Shown piece after piece: positions 16,929 to 25,676 of a stretch of 50,396 nucleotides of DNA (position 1 is its first letter; each line of letters starts with the position of its first letter). Under the pieces are notes generated by a model. That model had not been told where the DNA came from. It worked only from the letters and a program-made list of their open reading frames with translations, and did not search any database. Source of the stretch: a gamma proteobacterium L18 (GTDB lineage Bacteria; Pseudomonadota; Gammaproteobacteria; Pseudomonadales; Pseudomonadaceae); the NCBI GenBank assembly GCA_000497835.1, contig KI547165.1, positions 381,603-431,998 of the forward strand, in the 5' to 3' direction. The position numbers were made by a program, and so were the translations under genes.

Positions 16929-18089
16929 ATGAAGCTGATCCTGTTTGCCCTGGCCCTGGCGGCCTTCGCCATCGGCACCACCGAGTTCGCGCCCATGGGG
17001 CTGTTGCCGGTGATTGCCGATGGCGTGCAAGTGTCGATCCCCACTGCCGGCCTGCTGATCAGCGCCTACGCCATCGGTGTCATGGTGGGTGCGCCGTTGA
17101 TGACGCTGTTGCTGGCACCGGCCCGGCGCAAGAGCGCACTGCTGGGCCTGATGGCGATCTTTACCGTCGGCAACCTGTTCTCGGCCGTGGCGCCGGGCTA
17201 CGACACGCTGCTGCTGTCGCGGGTGTTCACCAGCCTGGCCCATGGTGCTTTCTTCGGCATCGGCTCGGTGGTGGCGGCCAGCCTGGTGTCGGCCGACAAG
17301 CGTGCCGGTGCCGTGGCCACCATGTTCATGGGCCTGACCATTGCCAACATCGGCGGGGTGCCGGCGGCTACTTGGCTGGGGCAGACCATCGGCTGGCGCA
17401 TGGCGTTTGCCGCCACGGCCGGCCTTGGCGCGGTGGCGATGCTGGCGCTGGCCTGCTGGTTGCCCAAGGGCGAGAGCGGTCGCAAGCCTGACGTACGTGC
17501 CGAATTGCGCGTACTGGTGCGTGGGCCGGTGCTGCGGGCGCTGCTGACCACCGTAATGGGCGCGGGCGCCATGTTCACGCTCTACACCTACGTGGCCGCG
17601 ATCCTGGAGAACCTGATCCACGCCACACCAACCTTTGTCACCTTGATGCTGGTCATGATTGGGATCGGTTTCACGCTGGGCAACTACATCAGTGGAAAGC
17701 TGGCGGATCGCTCGCTGGAAGGCACGTTGGCCGGCTTCCTGCTGTTGCTGGCGGTGCTGATGCTGGGCATTCCCGAACTGCTGCAGGGCCAGACCAGCGC
17801 CACGCTGTTGATGCTGGCGTGGGGCACGGCAAGCTTTGCGGTGATCCCGCCGTTGCAGATGCGCGTGATGCAGGCGGCCCACGATGCGCCAGGCCTGGCG
17901 TCGTCGGTGAACATCGGTGCGTTCAACCTGGGCAACGGCCTGGGCGCGGCCGTCGGGGGAGGGGTGCTGACGCTGGGGCTGGGCTACGCCTGGATCGCCC
18001 CTGCGGGTGGCATGCTGGCCCTGCTGGGCCTGGTGCTGGTGGCCTACGGTCGCTACGCAGCGCCCGAAGGCGCCGCGCAGTCGGCCTGA
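16929..18089 (+). CDS. MFS drug/sugar efflux transporter (DHA1, AraJ/YdhP-like)
   Basis: The protein has 386 residues with 12 predicted membrane helices. It shows the DHA1 opening FALALAAFAIGTTEFAPMGL and the SRVFTSLAHGAFFGIGS segment typical of AraJ/YdhP-like exporters. GGAG lies nine bases before the ATG. It is divergent from the TetR gene above and probably repressed by it until a toxic ligand binds. The substrate is not predictable. It runs up to the FUSC gene on the other strand, with no bases between the two stops. Confidence 0.9.
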   Translation: MKLILFALALAAFAIGTTEFAPMGLLPVIADGVQVSIPTAGLLISAYAIGVMVGAPLMTLLLAPARRKSALLGLMAIFTVGNLFSAVAPGYDTLLLSRVFTSLAHGAFFGIGSVVAASLVSADKRAGAVATMFMGLTIANIGGVPAATWLGQTIGWRMAFAATAGLGAVAMLALACWLPKGESGRKPDVRAELRVLVRGPVLRALLTTVMGAGAMFTLYTYVAAILENLIHATPTFVTLMLVMIGIGFTLGNYISGKLADRSLEGTLAGFLLLLAVLMLGIPELLQGQTSATLLMLAWGTASFAVIPPLQMRVMQAAHDAPGLASSVNIGAFNLGNGLGAAVGGGVLTLGLGYAWIAPAGGMLALLGLVLVAYGRYAAPEGAAQSA

Positions 18090-19151
18090 TTACAGGTTCC
18101 AGCGTTTGGACGTCTTGTCCAGGCGTTGGCGCAGGCCTTCCAGGGTGGTCGCCAGTTGCAGCGTCAGCAGGCGGAAGCCCTGGGCGTCCTGGCTGTCGGG
18201 CACCTGGGCGTGCTCGATCTCCACGCCGCGCTCCACCTTGCGCGCCAGGCGGTCGGTGGCGCCAGTCTCCAGGGCGCGGGCCATGGCGATCAACTGACGG
18301 TTGATCTGCCGATGCTCGGGGTGCAGCCAGTCATGCCAGTCGCTGTGCTCGCGCGGGCGCAGGTTCGACAACAGTTCCAGCGTGCTCAGGCACAGGCGGA
18401 ACTGGCCCTGGATCACCTCAAGCTCGGTCAGCGGGATGCGCACTTCCTTGGACACCGACGGCATCAACGATCGCAACTGCACCATGGTCGCGTTGAGCTG
18501 CGCGGCCAGCTTCAGGTGCTCGTCATCGGTCACCGAATGCCCGTTGAGAATCCGCCCGTACGCCTTGGCGCACCCACGCAAGCCCTTGGCCAGGCTGAAC
18601 CGCCACGAATACACCGCGTACAGCGGAATGGCGAAGGAGAACGCCAATGCCAGGACAATGCCGATCAGAATGTCCACCAGCCGCCACAGCCCATCGCTGA
18701 TGGGGTTGTCGCCGTGGCCTGCGACGATGAACACGGTGATCGCCGACAGCAGCGCGATATAGCCGCCCTTGCCGATGGCGTGATACGCAAAGAACCCGCA
18801 CACCGTCGACATGGCCACGTAGGTGAACCACTGTTGATGCAGATAATCCTGCTGCACCACCAACAGCAACCCGATGGCTGCGCCGATCAGCGTGCCGTAG
18901 GCCCGTTCCAGTGATTTGCGGCCGATGTTGCCCTGATGCTGCAGGCCGCCGATCACGATCAACAGCGTCACCGACGCCCATTCGCCGTGGGGCAGGTTGA
19001 GCCCGGTGGTCAGCAGGATCGACGCCAGCAAGCCCACGGCCACGCGGCCGGCGTGGATGTAGCGGGCGTAGAGGTAGCGGCGGTGCGGGTCGAGGAGGGG
19101 GCGTAGCAGGTGGCGCAGGATGGGTAAGCGGGAGATGCGCAGTGCCTTCAT
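18090..19151 (-). CDS. FUSC family inner-membrane protein (YccS/FusC-like)
   Basis: The protein has 353 residues from the ATG at 19151. An upstream frame to 19253 adds a poly-proline stretch encoded by a C-rich tract and is unlikely. Five to six N-terminal membrane helices (GRVAVGLLASILLTTGLNLP, then WASVTLLIVIGGLQHQGNIG) and the conserved RAYGTLIGAAIGLLL motif mark the fusaric acid resistance/aromatic acid exporter family. A cytoplasmic helical tail follows. No good ribosome-binding site precedes the ATG, so the start is less certain. The role is probably export of aromatic or organic acids. Confidence 0.82.
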   Translation of the reverse strand: MKALRISRLPILRHLLRPLLDPHRRYLYARYIHAGRVAVGLLASILLTTGLNLPHGEWASVTLLIVIGGLQHQGNIGRKSLERAYGTLIGAAIGLLLVVQQDYLHQQWFTYVAMSTVCGFFAYHAIGKGGYIALLSAITVFIVAGHGDNPISDGLWRLVDILIGIVLALAFSFAIPLYAVYSWRFSLAKGLRGCAKAYGRILNGHSVTDDEHLKLAAQLNATMVQLRSLMPSVSKEVRIPLTELEVIQGQFRLCLSTLELLSNLRPREHSDWHDWLHPEHRQINRQLIAMARALETGATDRLARKVERGVEIEHAQVPDSQDAQGFRLLTLQLATTLEGLRQRLDKTSKRWNL

Positions 19152-19296
19152 GGGTGAACCGGGGGGTGGGGGCGGGGGTGGGGGAATTGTATCAAGGATG
19201 GGGTGGGTTGGGGGGGCTTGCGCCGCTACGCCGCTCCCTCGCCTGACGACCAAAGGCTAAAACCTCGGTCCATCAGGCCATGGCACGTTGCAACCA

Positions 19297-19600
19297 ATGT
19301 AGGACCGGGTTTACCCGGGAAGCGCCGCGCGGGCGGCGCGCGGTCTCAAGAACGCCCCACAACCCGCGACAAGCCCTGTAGCAGCTGCCGAAGGCGGCGT
19401 CACGGGCACCCAGGCGTGTCAGGTACTGCGCGGCGTCGGTGACGCCGCCTTCGGCAGCTGCTACGGGGGATTGTGGTGGGGCGTAGAGGTGCATGTCTTG
19501 GTTTATGTAGTGCCCTTGAGATCGCGCGCCGCCCGCGCGGCGCTTCCCCGCCTGACGCGCAAGCCCGGTCCTACATTTGTTTCGGGCCAATTTTGTCAGG
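19297..19600. repeat. nested palindrome: type E arms around a type C REP
   Basis: The left arm (19297-19361) reads GTAGGACCGGG, then GCGCCGCGCGGGCGGCGCGC and GAACGCCCCAC. The right arm (19471-19600) is its inverted copy extended by TTTGTTTCGGGCCAATTTTG. The same unit recurs as an inverted pair at 41101-41385. A type C palindrome occupies the middle. Confidence 0.75.
19377..19465. repeat. REP-type palindrome (type C), perfect 26-bp arms
   Basis: GTAGCAGCTGCCGAAGGCGG plus CGTCAC (19378-19403) is exactly complementary to 19439-19464, with a 35-base spacer. It sits inside the type E inverted pair. Confidence 0.85.
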
Positions 19601-19725
19601 TGCACCACCTTGTCCGCCTTGTTTGCCAGGCTTTGGACCTTGGGGCCCTGAGACCATTGCCCCCCTACGCCTTTGGTACTATGCTTTTCCCACATCATGT
19701 CCCCTCTCTACCATGTGCGGCCCGA

Positions 19726-20631
19726 ATGAAAATTGATGATATCGATGCCTTTGTCGCGGTAATCCGTTGCCAGTCGATCAGCCATGCCGCCGAGTCGTTG
19801 CAGTTGACCCAGCCCGCCATTACCCGCCGGGTGCAGAACTTCGAGCAGGCGCTGGGGGTGGAGCTGTTCGACCGCAACACCAAGCCACTCAAGCCCACGC
19901 TGATTGGTCATCAGGTGTACGAACAGTGCCGCACCATCCTGCGCGAGATGGACGCCCTGCGCGAGCTGGTGGCCAGCGACGCACCGCCCACCGGCGTGTT
20001 GCGCCTGGGGGTGCCGCAGACCATCGGCGACGTGGTGTTGCTCGACGCGCTCAAGCACCTGCGCCAGCAATACCCGGCCCTGCGCGCCCAGGTGGCCACC
20101 GGTTGGGGCAGTCACCTGGTGGGCAAGATCGAGAAGGGTGAGCTGGACGCCGCCGCGGCGCTGTTCCCGGCCGGCAAGATTTTCCCCGACAACATCATCG
20201 GCGAGTCCATCGGCAAGATGGAACTGGTGGTGGTTTGCGCCCGCGACCGCGTGCCCAAGCGCCCCTGCAAGCTGGCCGACGTGTACGACGGCGGCTGGAT
20301 CCTCAACCCCGACGGCTGCGGTTTCCGCGCCGGCCTGCAGCGCACCCTGTCCGACCAGGGCCTGGGCTTGAAGATCAACCTGGAAACCTTCGGCACCGAG
20401 CTGCAGCTGGGCCTGGTGGCCGAAGGCATGGGCCTGGGCCTGGTGCCTCGTGACCTGCTGGAGCGCAGCGCCCATCGCGACCTGCTGGCCGTGGTGCCGC
20501 TCAAGGACTTCAAGCCGGTGATGGACCTGTGGCTGATCTTCCCGCGTTTCCTCGGCAATCTGCAGGGGCCGGTGCAGGCATTCGGCGAGCTGGCGGCACG
20601 CTCATTGAAGAAAACCCGCGACGCCGCCTGA
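19726..20631 (+). CDS. LysR family transcriptional regulator
   Basis: The protein has 301 residues from the ATG at 19726 (MKIDDIDAFVAVIRCQSISH), the standard LysR start; the open frame extends upstream only through repeat sequence. The helix-turn-helix lies at about 18-38 (AAESLQLTQPAITRRVQNFE). The effector domain begins near residue 88 (VLRLGVPQTIGD). It precedes the aldolase-monooxygenase operon by 112 bp on the same strand. The gap holds a conserved 25-bp element also found upstream of the orphan binding protein at 36018. It is the best candidate to regulate both, but no inducer can be named. Confidence 0.9.
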   Translation: MKIDDIDAFVAVIRCQSISHAAESLQLTQPAITRRVQNFEQALGVELFDRNTKPLKPTLIGHQVYEQCRTILREMDALRELVASDAPPTGVLRLGVPQTIGDVVLLDALKHLRQQYPALRAQVATGWGSHLVGKIEKGELDAAAALFPAGKIFPDNIIGESIGKMELVVVCARDRVPKRPCKLADVYDGGWILNPDGCGFRAGLQRTLSDQGLGLKINLETFGTELQLGLVAEGMGLGLVPRDLLERSAHRDLLAVVPLKDFKPVMDLWLIFPRFLGNLQGPVQAFGELAARSLKKTRDAA

Positions 20632-20651
20632 CAACATAAAAAAATATGATA

Positions 20652-20676
20652 ATTAGCTTAGAATAAAATGTGATTT
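20652..20676 (+). promoter_or_regulatory. 25-bp promoter element shared with the 36018 gene (copy 1)
   Basis: The pattern is ATTAGCTTA-N-AA-N4-ATGTGATTT, 67 bases before the aldolase ATG. An equivalent element lies at 36082-36106 on the minus strand, 63 bases before the binding-protein ATG. Twenty of 25 positions agree, and the surroundings of both are AT-rich. Confidence 0.6.
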
Positions 20677-20743
20677 TTAAATGCTCCCCAGGGCGCTTAG
20701 GCTGCGTGCACGACAGTCCTCGGCCCCACAGGGAGCAGTGCCC

Positions 20744-21544
20744 ATGAGCAGCGTCACATCCTTACCGCTTCAACCCGTATCCACCAACGTGCGCGACCGC
20801 GTCAGCCCCGAAGAGTGGGAAGTGCGCGTCAAGCTCGCCGCCGCCTACCGCCTGGCTGCCCTGCATCGCTGGACCGACCACATCTACACCCACTTCTCGG
20901 CCCGCGTGCCTGGCCCCGAAGAGCACTTCCTGATCAACGCCTTCGGCCTGCTGTTCGATGAAATCAATGCCTCCAACCTGGTCAAGGTCGACCTGGACGG
21001 CACCATCGTCGACGACCCGACCGGCCTTGGCATTAACTACGCCGGCTACGTGATCCACAGCGCCATCCACGGCGCCCGCCCGGACCTCAAGGCCGTGCTG
21101 CACACCCACACCCGCGACGGCATCGCCGTGTCGGCGCAGAAGGACGGCCTGCTGCCGATCTCCCAGCACTCCATCGCTTTCTCCGGCCGCGTGGCCTATC
21201 ACGGCTACGAAGGCATTGCCCTGGACCTCGACGAACGCGTACGCCTGGTGGCCGACCTGGGCGACAAGAGCGTGATGATCCTGCGCAACCACGGCCTGCT
21301 CACCGGCGGCGTCAGCGTGGAGCACGCTTTCCAGCAACTGCACGGCCTGGAACGCGCCTGCGCCATTCAGGTCGCCGCCCAGGCCGCCGGCAACGTCGAG
21401 CTGGTGTTCCCGCCCCGTGAAGTGGTGGAAAAGGTCGAAGAACAAGCCAAGGGCCATTCCGCTGGCGACGGCCCGGGCGTGGCCCGCCACTGGAACGCGC
21501 TGATCCGCCAGCTGGAACGCACCGACACCGACTACAAGCACTGA
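20744..21544 (+). CDS. class II aldolase/adducin family protein
   Basis: The protein has 266 residues from the ATG at 20744, which has GGGAG eight bases upstream. It shows the class II fold with the zinc ligands of this family: two His in HTHTRDG and a third in LRNHGLL. Other landmarks are THFSARVPG and FGLLFDEINASNLVKVDLDG. Such enzymes cleave or epimerise phosphorylated sugars or other aldols, or decarboxylate; which applies here is unknown. The stop is 15 bp from the flavin monooxygenase start, so the two form an operon. A reaction on a carbonyl or acid released by the monooxygenase is plausible. Confidence 0.87.
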   Translation: MSSVTSLPLQPVSTNVRDRVSPEEWEVRVKLAAAYRLAALHRWTDHIYTHFSARVPGPEEHFLINAFGLLFDEINASNLVKVDLDGTIVDDPTGLGINYAGYVIHSAIHGARPDLKAVLHTHTRDGIAVSAQKDGLLPISQHSIAFSGRVAYHGYEGIALDLDERVRLVADLGDKSVMILRNHGLLTGGVSVEHAFQQLHGLERACAIQVAAQAAGNVELVFPPREVVEKVEEQAKGHSAGDGPGVARHWNALIRQLERTDTDYKH

Positions 21545-21559
21545 TCAAGGACGATACCC

Positions 21560-22897
21560 ATGACCCGACAACTCAAGCTGGGCGCCATCCTCACGGGCGT
21601 CGGCACCGGCCAGGCCGACTGGCTGAGCCCCGAAATACCCGGTGACGCCAGCGTCGACATTGACTGGTACCGCGAACAGGCGCGCCAGGCCGAGGCGGCC
21701 AAGTTCGACCTGGTGTTCATCGTCGACAGCCCCTACATCACCCCGGACTCGGCGCCGCACTACCTCAACCGCCTGGAGCCGCTGACCCTGCTGTCGGCCA
21801 TCGCCGGCGCCACCTCGAAAATCGGCCTGGTGGCGACGCTGACCACCTCGTACACCGAACCGTTCAACGTGGCCCGCCAGTTCGCCTCGCTGGACCTCAT
21901 CAGCCACGGCCGCGCCGGCTGGAACGTGGTGACCACCGGCCTTGAAGGCGCCGCCGGCAACTTCGGCCGCGAGGAACACATCGACCACACCGAGCGCTAC
22001 CGCAAGGCCCGCGAACACCTGGAGGTGGTGCAGGGCCTGTGGGATTCCTATGAGGACGACGCCTTCCCGCGCGACAAGCAGCGCAAGGTGTTCCTCGACA
22101 CCACGCGCCAGCACCGCCTGGACCATAAGGGCGAGTTCTTCCAGGTGACCGGGCCGCTGAACATCGCCCGGTCCAAACAGGGCCAGCCGGTGATCTTCCA
22201 GGCCGGGATTTCGGAGTCGGGCAGGGCGCTGGCGGCGGATTTTGCCGAAGGCATCTTCGCCGGCGTCGACAACTTCGAAGACGCCCAGGTGTACTACCGT
22301 GACGTCAAGCGCCGCGCTGCCCAGGCTGGCCGCGATCCCGATCATGTGGTGATTCTGCCGGGCATTGCGCCGATCATTGCCGACACTGACGAAGCAGCGC
22401 GGGCCATCGAACGGCAACTGCACGGTGAGCTGGACCTGGACAAGGCCCTGGTGCACCTGGGCCGGCCATTCAACTACCACGACTTCAAGCAGTACGCGCT
22501 GGACGAGCCATTCCCCGAGCTGGGGGATTTGGGCAGCAACGGCTACCGCGGCCACGCCGAGCACATCAAACAGGTGGCCCGCGAGCAGAAGCTGACCCTG
22601 CGCCAGGCGGCGCTGCGTTTCGCCACGCCGTTCTCGCATTTTGTCGGTTCGCCGCAGACCGTGGCCGACGAGATCGAGCGCTGGTTTGTCGAGGGGGCCT
22701 CGGATGGCTTCAACATCCGCCTGACCGCGCCCAGCGAGTTCAAGGCGTTCACCGAGCGGGTGCTGCCGCTGTTGCGCGCCAAGGGGCTGTTCCGCCAGGA
22801 ATACAGCCACGACACCCTGCGCGGCCACCTGGGCTTGCCGGTACCGGAGAATCGCCACACCGGGGCGCGCCACCGCCCCCAGAAAATCTCTGCCTGA
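21560..22897 (+). CDS. LLM-class flavin-dependent monooxygenase (NtaA/SnaA/DszA family)
   Basis: The protein has 445 residues. It has the bacterial luciferase-like fold with family landmarks WYREQARQAEAAKFDLVFI, LVATLTTSYTEPFNVARQFA and GRAGWNVVTTGLEGAAGNFG, placing it in the NtaA/SnaA/SoxA(DszA) group. These are two-component oxygenases that use reduced FMN from a separate reductase to break C-N or C-S bonds. No flavin reductase is encoded nearby, so one from elsewhere must serve. AAGGA precedes the ATG. The upstream aldolase and the downstream transport operon suggest a catabolic role in obtaining nitrogen or sulfur. Confidence 0.9.
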   Translation: MTRQLKLGAILTGVGTGQADWLSPEIPGDASVDIDWYREQARQAEAAKFDLVFIVDSPYITPDSAPHYLNRLEPLTLLSAIAGATSKIGLVATLTTSYTEPFNVARQFASLDLISHGRAGWNVVTTGLEGAAGNFGREEHIDHTERYRKAREHLEVVQGLWDSYEDDAFPRDKQRKVFLDTTRQHRLDHKGEFFQVTGPLNIARSKQGQPVIFQAGISESGRALAADFAEGIFAGVDNFEDAQVYYRDVKRRAAQAGRDPDHVVILPGIAPIIADTDEAARAIERQLHGELDLDKALVHLGRPFNYHDFKQYALDEPFPELGDLGSNGYRGHAEHIKQVAREQKLTLRQAALRFATPFSHFVGSPQTVADEIERWFVEGASDGFNIRLTAPSEFKAFTERVLPLLRAKGLFRQEYSHDTLRGHLGLPVPENRHTGARHRPQKISA

Positions 22898-22903
22898 CCC
22901 CGT

Positions 22904-22990
22904 GTGGGAGCGGGCTCTGCCCGCGAAGAATTCACCGCGATCAGTCGGCAGGATCGCGGTGCCTTCTTCGCGGGCAGAGCCCGCTCCCAC
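22904..22990. repeat. REP-type palindrome (type A), perfect arms
   Basis: GTGGGAGCGGGCTCTGCCCG plus CGAAGAA pairs exactly with 22964-22990 across a 33-base spacer. It lies seven bases after the monooxygenase stop and could also end that transcript. Confidence 0.85.
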
Positions 22991-23177
22991 GTGCTTTTCC
23001 AGTGCGTCGATAAAATTCGTTAATGGCATTAAATAAGCAAAAAACAATAAAATAAAATCATACATACATATGCTCAAATAGAATTATACGCCTCCCACTT
23101 ATTCCCCTATCTTAACTCCCAGACCACCTACCCCCACCCCCGGATGGTATCCATCAGATCAGGCCTGCGGCCTTATC

Positions 23178-23196
23178 GGTGCCCCGGACGGGCACC
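23178..23196 (+). promoter_or_regulatory. hairpin in the 5' leader of the TonB receptor gene
   Basis: GGTGCCC, loop CGGAC, GGGCACC form a perfect 7-bp stem. It ends 34 bases before the ATG and 18 before the GGGAG ribosome-binding site. A regulatory role is possible but not shown. Confidence 0.35.
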
Positions 23197-23230
23197 CGCC
23201 AGCAGGTGCAGGACGGGAGTCGCAACACCT

Positions 23231-25666
23231 ATGGAATTCGTCAGCCAACGCAGTGGACGCAATCCTTTCAGCCCAGCCGTCGCCCTTAGCCCCTTGGCCT
23301 TTGCCATCACCAGCGTGCTTTTTTCTGCCAGCGCCCACGCCGACGACAGTGCGTTGGACACTGTCGTGGTCACCGGCAACCGTGGCGCCGAGCAGCGCAC
23401 CGTCACCAGCAGCCCGGTGCCCATCGACGTGGTCAGCGCCAAAACCCTGCAAGCCACCGGCAAGCCCGGGTTGATGGAAGCGCTGAGCGCGGTCATCCCC
23501 TCGCTCAGCCTGCCGGAAAAGACCGGCTGGGACGCCAGCGGCATGGCCCGCGCACCCAACCTGCGTGGCATGAACGCCGCCGAGGTGCTGGTGCTGGTCA
23601 ACGGCAAGCGCCGCCACACCTCGGCCACCCTCAACATCAACGGCATCAACACCGGCGCCGCGCCCGCCGACCTGGACATGATCCCCATCGGCGCCATCGA
23701 CCACGTCGAAGTGCTGCGCGACGGCGCCGCTGCCCAGTACGGCTCGGACGCCATCGCCGGGGTGATCAACGTGATCCTCAAGGCCGACGCCAGCGGCACT
23801 TCGGTGACCAACGTCGGCCAGGGCTACGACGGCAAGAAACAGACTGTGCAGCAAAGCCTGGACAAGGGCTTCGAGATCGGCAATGGCGGCATCGTCCACC
23901 TGTCCCTGGACGCCCGCAACCAGAACGACGACAACAAGGCCAGTGCCAACGGCTACACCTATGCCCAGGCGCTGAACAAGGCCGGCACCTCCACGTACGG
24001 CGGGTACGGCACGCCGAAGATCGATCTGTATAACCTGGCCTACAACGCCGAGCTGCCGATCAACGATGACCTGACCCTGTACTCGTTCAGCACCGTGTCG
24101 CACCGCGAGGCCGAGCAGGGCCAGAATTTCCGCCTGCCGACCATCACCAACACCATCACCACCGGCCCCAACGGCTACCCGACCGGCTACACGCCGACCT
24201 GGACCATCACCGAGGACGACTACCAGGCCGCCTTCGGCGCCAAGGGACTTGTCGGTGCCTGGGACTGGGACCTGTCCACCACCTACGGGCGTAACGAAGC
24301 GGAGCAGGGCACCTTTCACAACCAGAACCCATCCCTGGGCGAGGCCACGCCCAACAGCTTCACCAACGGTACCTGGGTGTCGGACGAATTGACCACCAAC
24401 CTGGACTTCAAGCGCAATTACGACATCGGCCTGAGCAAACCCATGGACCTGTCCTGGGGCCTGGAGCACCGCCGCGACGGCTATGAAGTGAAGAAGGGCG
24501 ACTGGGCCTCGTACGCCGATGGCGGCTATTGCGTTTCGGCCGGCAACTGCGCCTCGTCGGGCGCCCAGGTCACCAACGGCATTTCTCCGGATGAAGAAGC
24601 CAGCGCCACCCGCAACAGCGTCGCCAGCTACGTGGACGTGGGCATCAACCCGCTGCCGCAGTGGTACCTGGGCACTGCGCTGCGCTATGAGCACTACAAC
24701 GAAGGCGTGGGCGCCACCCGCAGCGGCAAGATCACCACGCGCTACGAGTTCAGCCCCGAATTCGCCGTGCGCGGCACCGTCAGCAACGGCTTCCGCGCGC
24801 CGTCCCTGGCCAATAGCCTGTTCAGTGCACGCTCCACCACCTATGGCGTAGTCGACGGTGTGTACCAGTCGATCAACTACGGCGTGCTGCCGGTGGACTC
24901 GGCGGCGGCCAAGGCCCTGGGTGCTAGCTCGCTGAAGCCCGAGCGCTCCACCAACTTCAGCCTGGGCGCCACCTACACGCCCAACGACCGCCTGACCTTC
25001 ACCGCCGACGCCTACGTGGTCAACATCCGCGACCGCATCACCCTGACCGGCACGCTGTTGGGCGACGAGGTCACCCAGGTGCTGCAGAGCAACGGCATCA
25101 CCTCCACCTCCGGCGGCCAGTACTTCCTCAACGGTGCCAACACCCGCACCAAGGGCCTGGACCTGGTCAGCAACTACCGCCAGGACCTGGGTAACTGGGG
25201 CACGCTGAAATACACCGCGGCCTTCAACTGGAACCAGACGCAAATCCTCAGCTACAAGGGCACCACCGACATCGGCGGCACCGAGTACCAGCTGATGGAC
25301 CGCCAGGCCCGCAACATGCTCACCGGCGTGCAGCCCAAGACCAAGCTGATCCTGGGCGGCGACTGGAGCATCGGCCAGTTCGACGTGAACCTGGGCTTGA
25401 CCCGCTATGGCTCGTGGAAAGAGGTCAACTCGGCCTCCGACCGCTCCCTGGACCGGGTGTGGAAAGCCCAATGGATCACCGACCTGGACGTGGGCTACCA
25501 CCTCACCAAAGACCTGAGCCTGGCCGTGGGCGCCAAGAACCTGTTTGACGTCTACCCCAAGAAACAGGGCGTGCCGTCTTCCACCATGGTCAGCAGCTAC
25601 GGCGTGTATTCGCCGTACGGCTTCACCGGTGGCTACTACTACACCCGCCTGACGTACACCTTCTGA
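23231..25666 (+). CDS. TonB-dependent outer-membrane receptor
   Basis: The protein has 811 residues from the ATG at 23231, which has GGGAG upstream. A signal peptide (SPLAFAITSVLFSASAHA) is followed by a TonB box-like DTVVVTG. The plug domain contains ALSAVIPSLSLPE, NLRGMNAAEVLVLVNGKRRH and VEVLRDGAAAQYGSDAIAG. A 22-strand barrel follows, ending RLTYTF with the terminal Phe typical of outer-membrane proteins. It heads an operon with an ABC permease (10 bp downstream), ATPase, binding protein, amine oxidase and RidA. This indicates import of a specific organic compound rather than, or as well as, an iron chelate. The ligand is unknown. Confidence 0.93.
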   Translation: MEFVSQRSGRNPFSPAVALSPLAFAITSVLFSASAHADDSALDTVVVTGNRGAEQRTVTSSPVPIDVVSAKTLQATGKPGLMEALSAVIPSLSLPEKTGWDASGMARAPNLRGMNAAEVLVLVNGKRRHTSATLNINGINTGAAPADLDMIPIGAIDHVEVLRDGAAAQYGSDAIAGVINVILKADASGTSVTNVGQGYDGKKQTVQQSLDKGFEIGNGGIVHLSLDARNQNDDNKASANGYTYAQALNKAGTSTYGGYGTPKIDLYNLAYNAELPINDDLTLYSFSTVSHREAEQGQNFRLPTITNTITTGPNGYPTGYTPTWTITEDDYQAAFGAKGLVGAWDWDLSTTYGRNEAEQGTFHNQNPSLGEATPNSFTNGTWVSDELTTNLDFKRNYDIGLSKPMDLSWGLEHRRDGYEVKKGDWASYADGGYCVSAGNCASSGAQVTNGISPDEEASATRNSVASYVDVGINPLPQWYLGTALRYEHYNEGVGATRSGKITTRYEFSPEFAVRGTVSNGFRAPSLANSLFSARSTTYGVVDGVYQSINYGVLPVDSAAAKALGASSLKPERSTNFSLGATYTPNDRLTFTADAYVVNIRDRITLTGTLLGDEVTQVLQSNGITSTSGGQYFLNGANTRTKGLDLVSNYRQDLGNWGTLKYTAAFNWNQTQILSYKGTTDIGGTEYQLMDRQARNMLTGVQPKTKLILGGDWSIGQFDVNLGLTRYGSWKEVNSASDRSLDRVWKAQWITDLDVGYHLTKDLSLAVGAKNLFDVYPKKQGVPSSTMVSSYGVYSPYGFTGGYYYTRLTYTF

Positions 25667-25676
25667 GGAGTCTGCC

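Larger units (their letters stand above)
19152..19725. other. intergenic region with nested REP palindromes
   Basis: The 574 bases contain a G/C tract (19160-19205), a type E palindrome with a type C palindrome at its centre (19297-19600), then about 125 bp that should hold the promoter of the LysR gene (possible -10 TACTAT at 19677-19682). No intact gene is visible; short frames here are translations of repeats. Confidence 0.6.
22898..23230. other. intergenic region: REP hairpin, AT-rich promoter zone, leader hairpin
   Basis: After the monooxygenase comes a type A palindrome (22904-22990), then a strongly AT-rich stretch (about 23010-23090) likely to hold the promoter of the TonB-ABC operon. 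A GC-rich leader follows with the hairpin GGTGCCC-N5-GGGCACC at 23178-23196. No coding sequence is visible. Confidence 0.6.

Noticed and set aside
19160..19253. upstream extension of the FUSC protein to 19253
   Set aside because: The added 34 residues are encoded by a C-rich tract (eight prolines in a row) and repeat-like sequence, unlike the family N-terminus.
23054..23079. possible third copy of the shared promoter element, upstream of the TonB receptor
   Set aside because: Only AAATCA and a shifted GCT-AAAT resemble the element in inverted orientation, and a gap is needed. In such AT-rich sequence this is not convincing.
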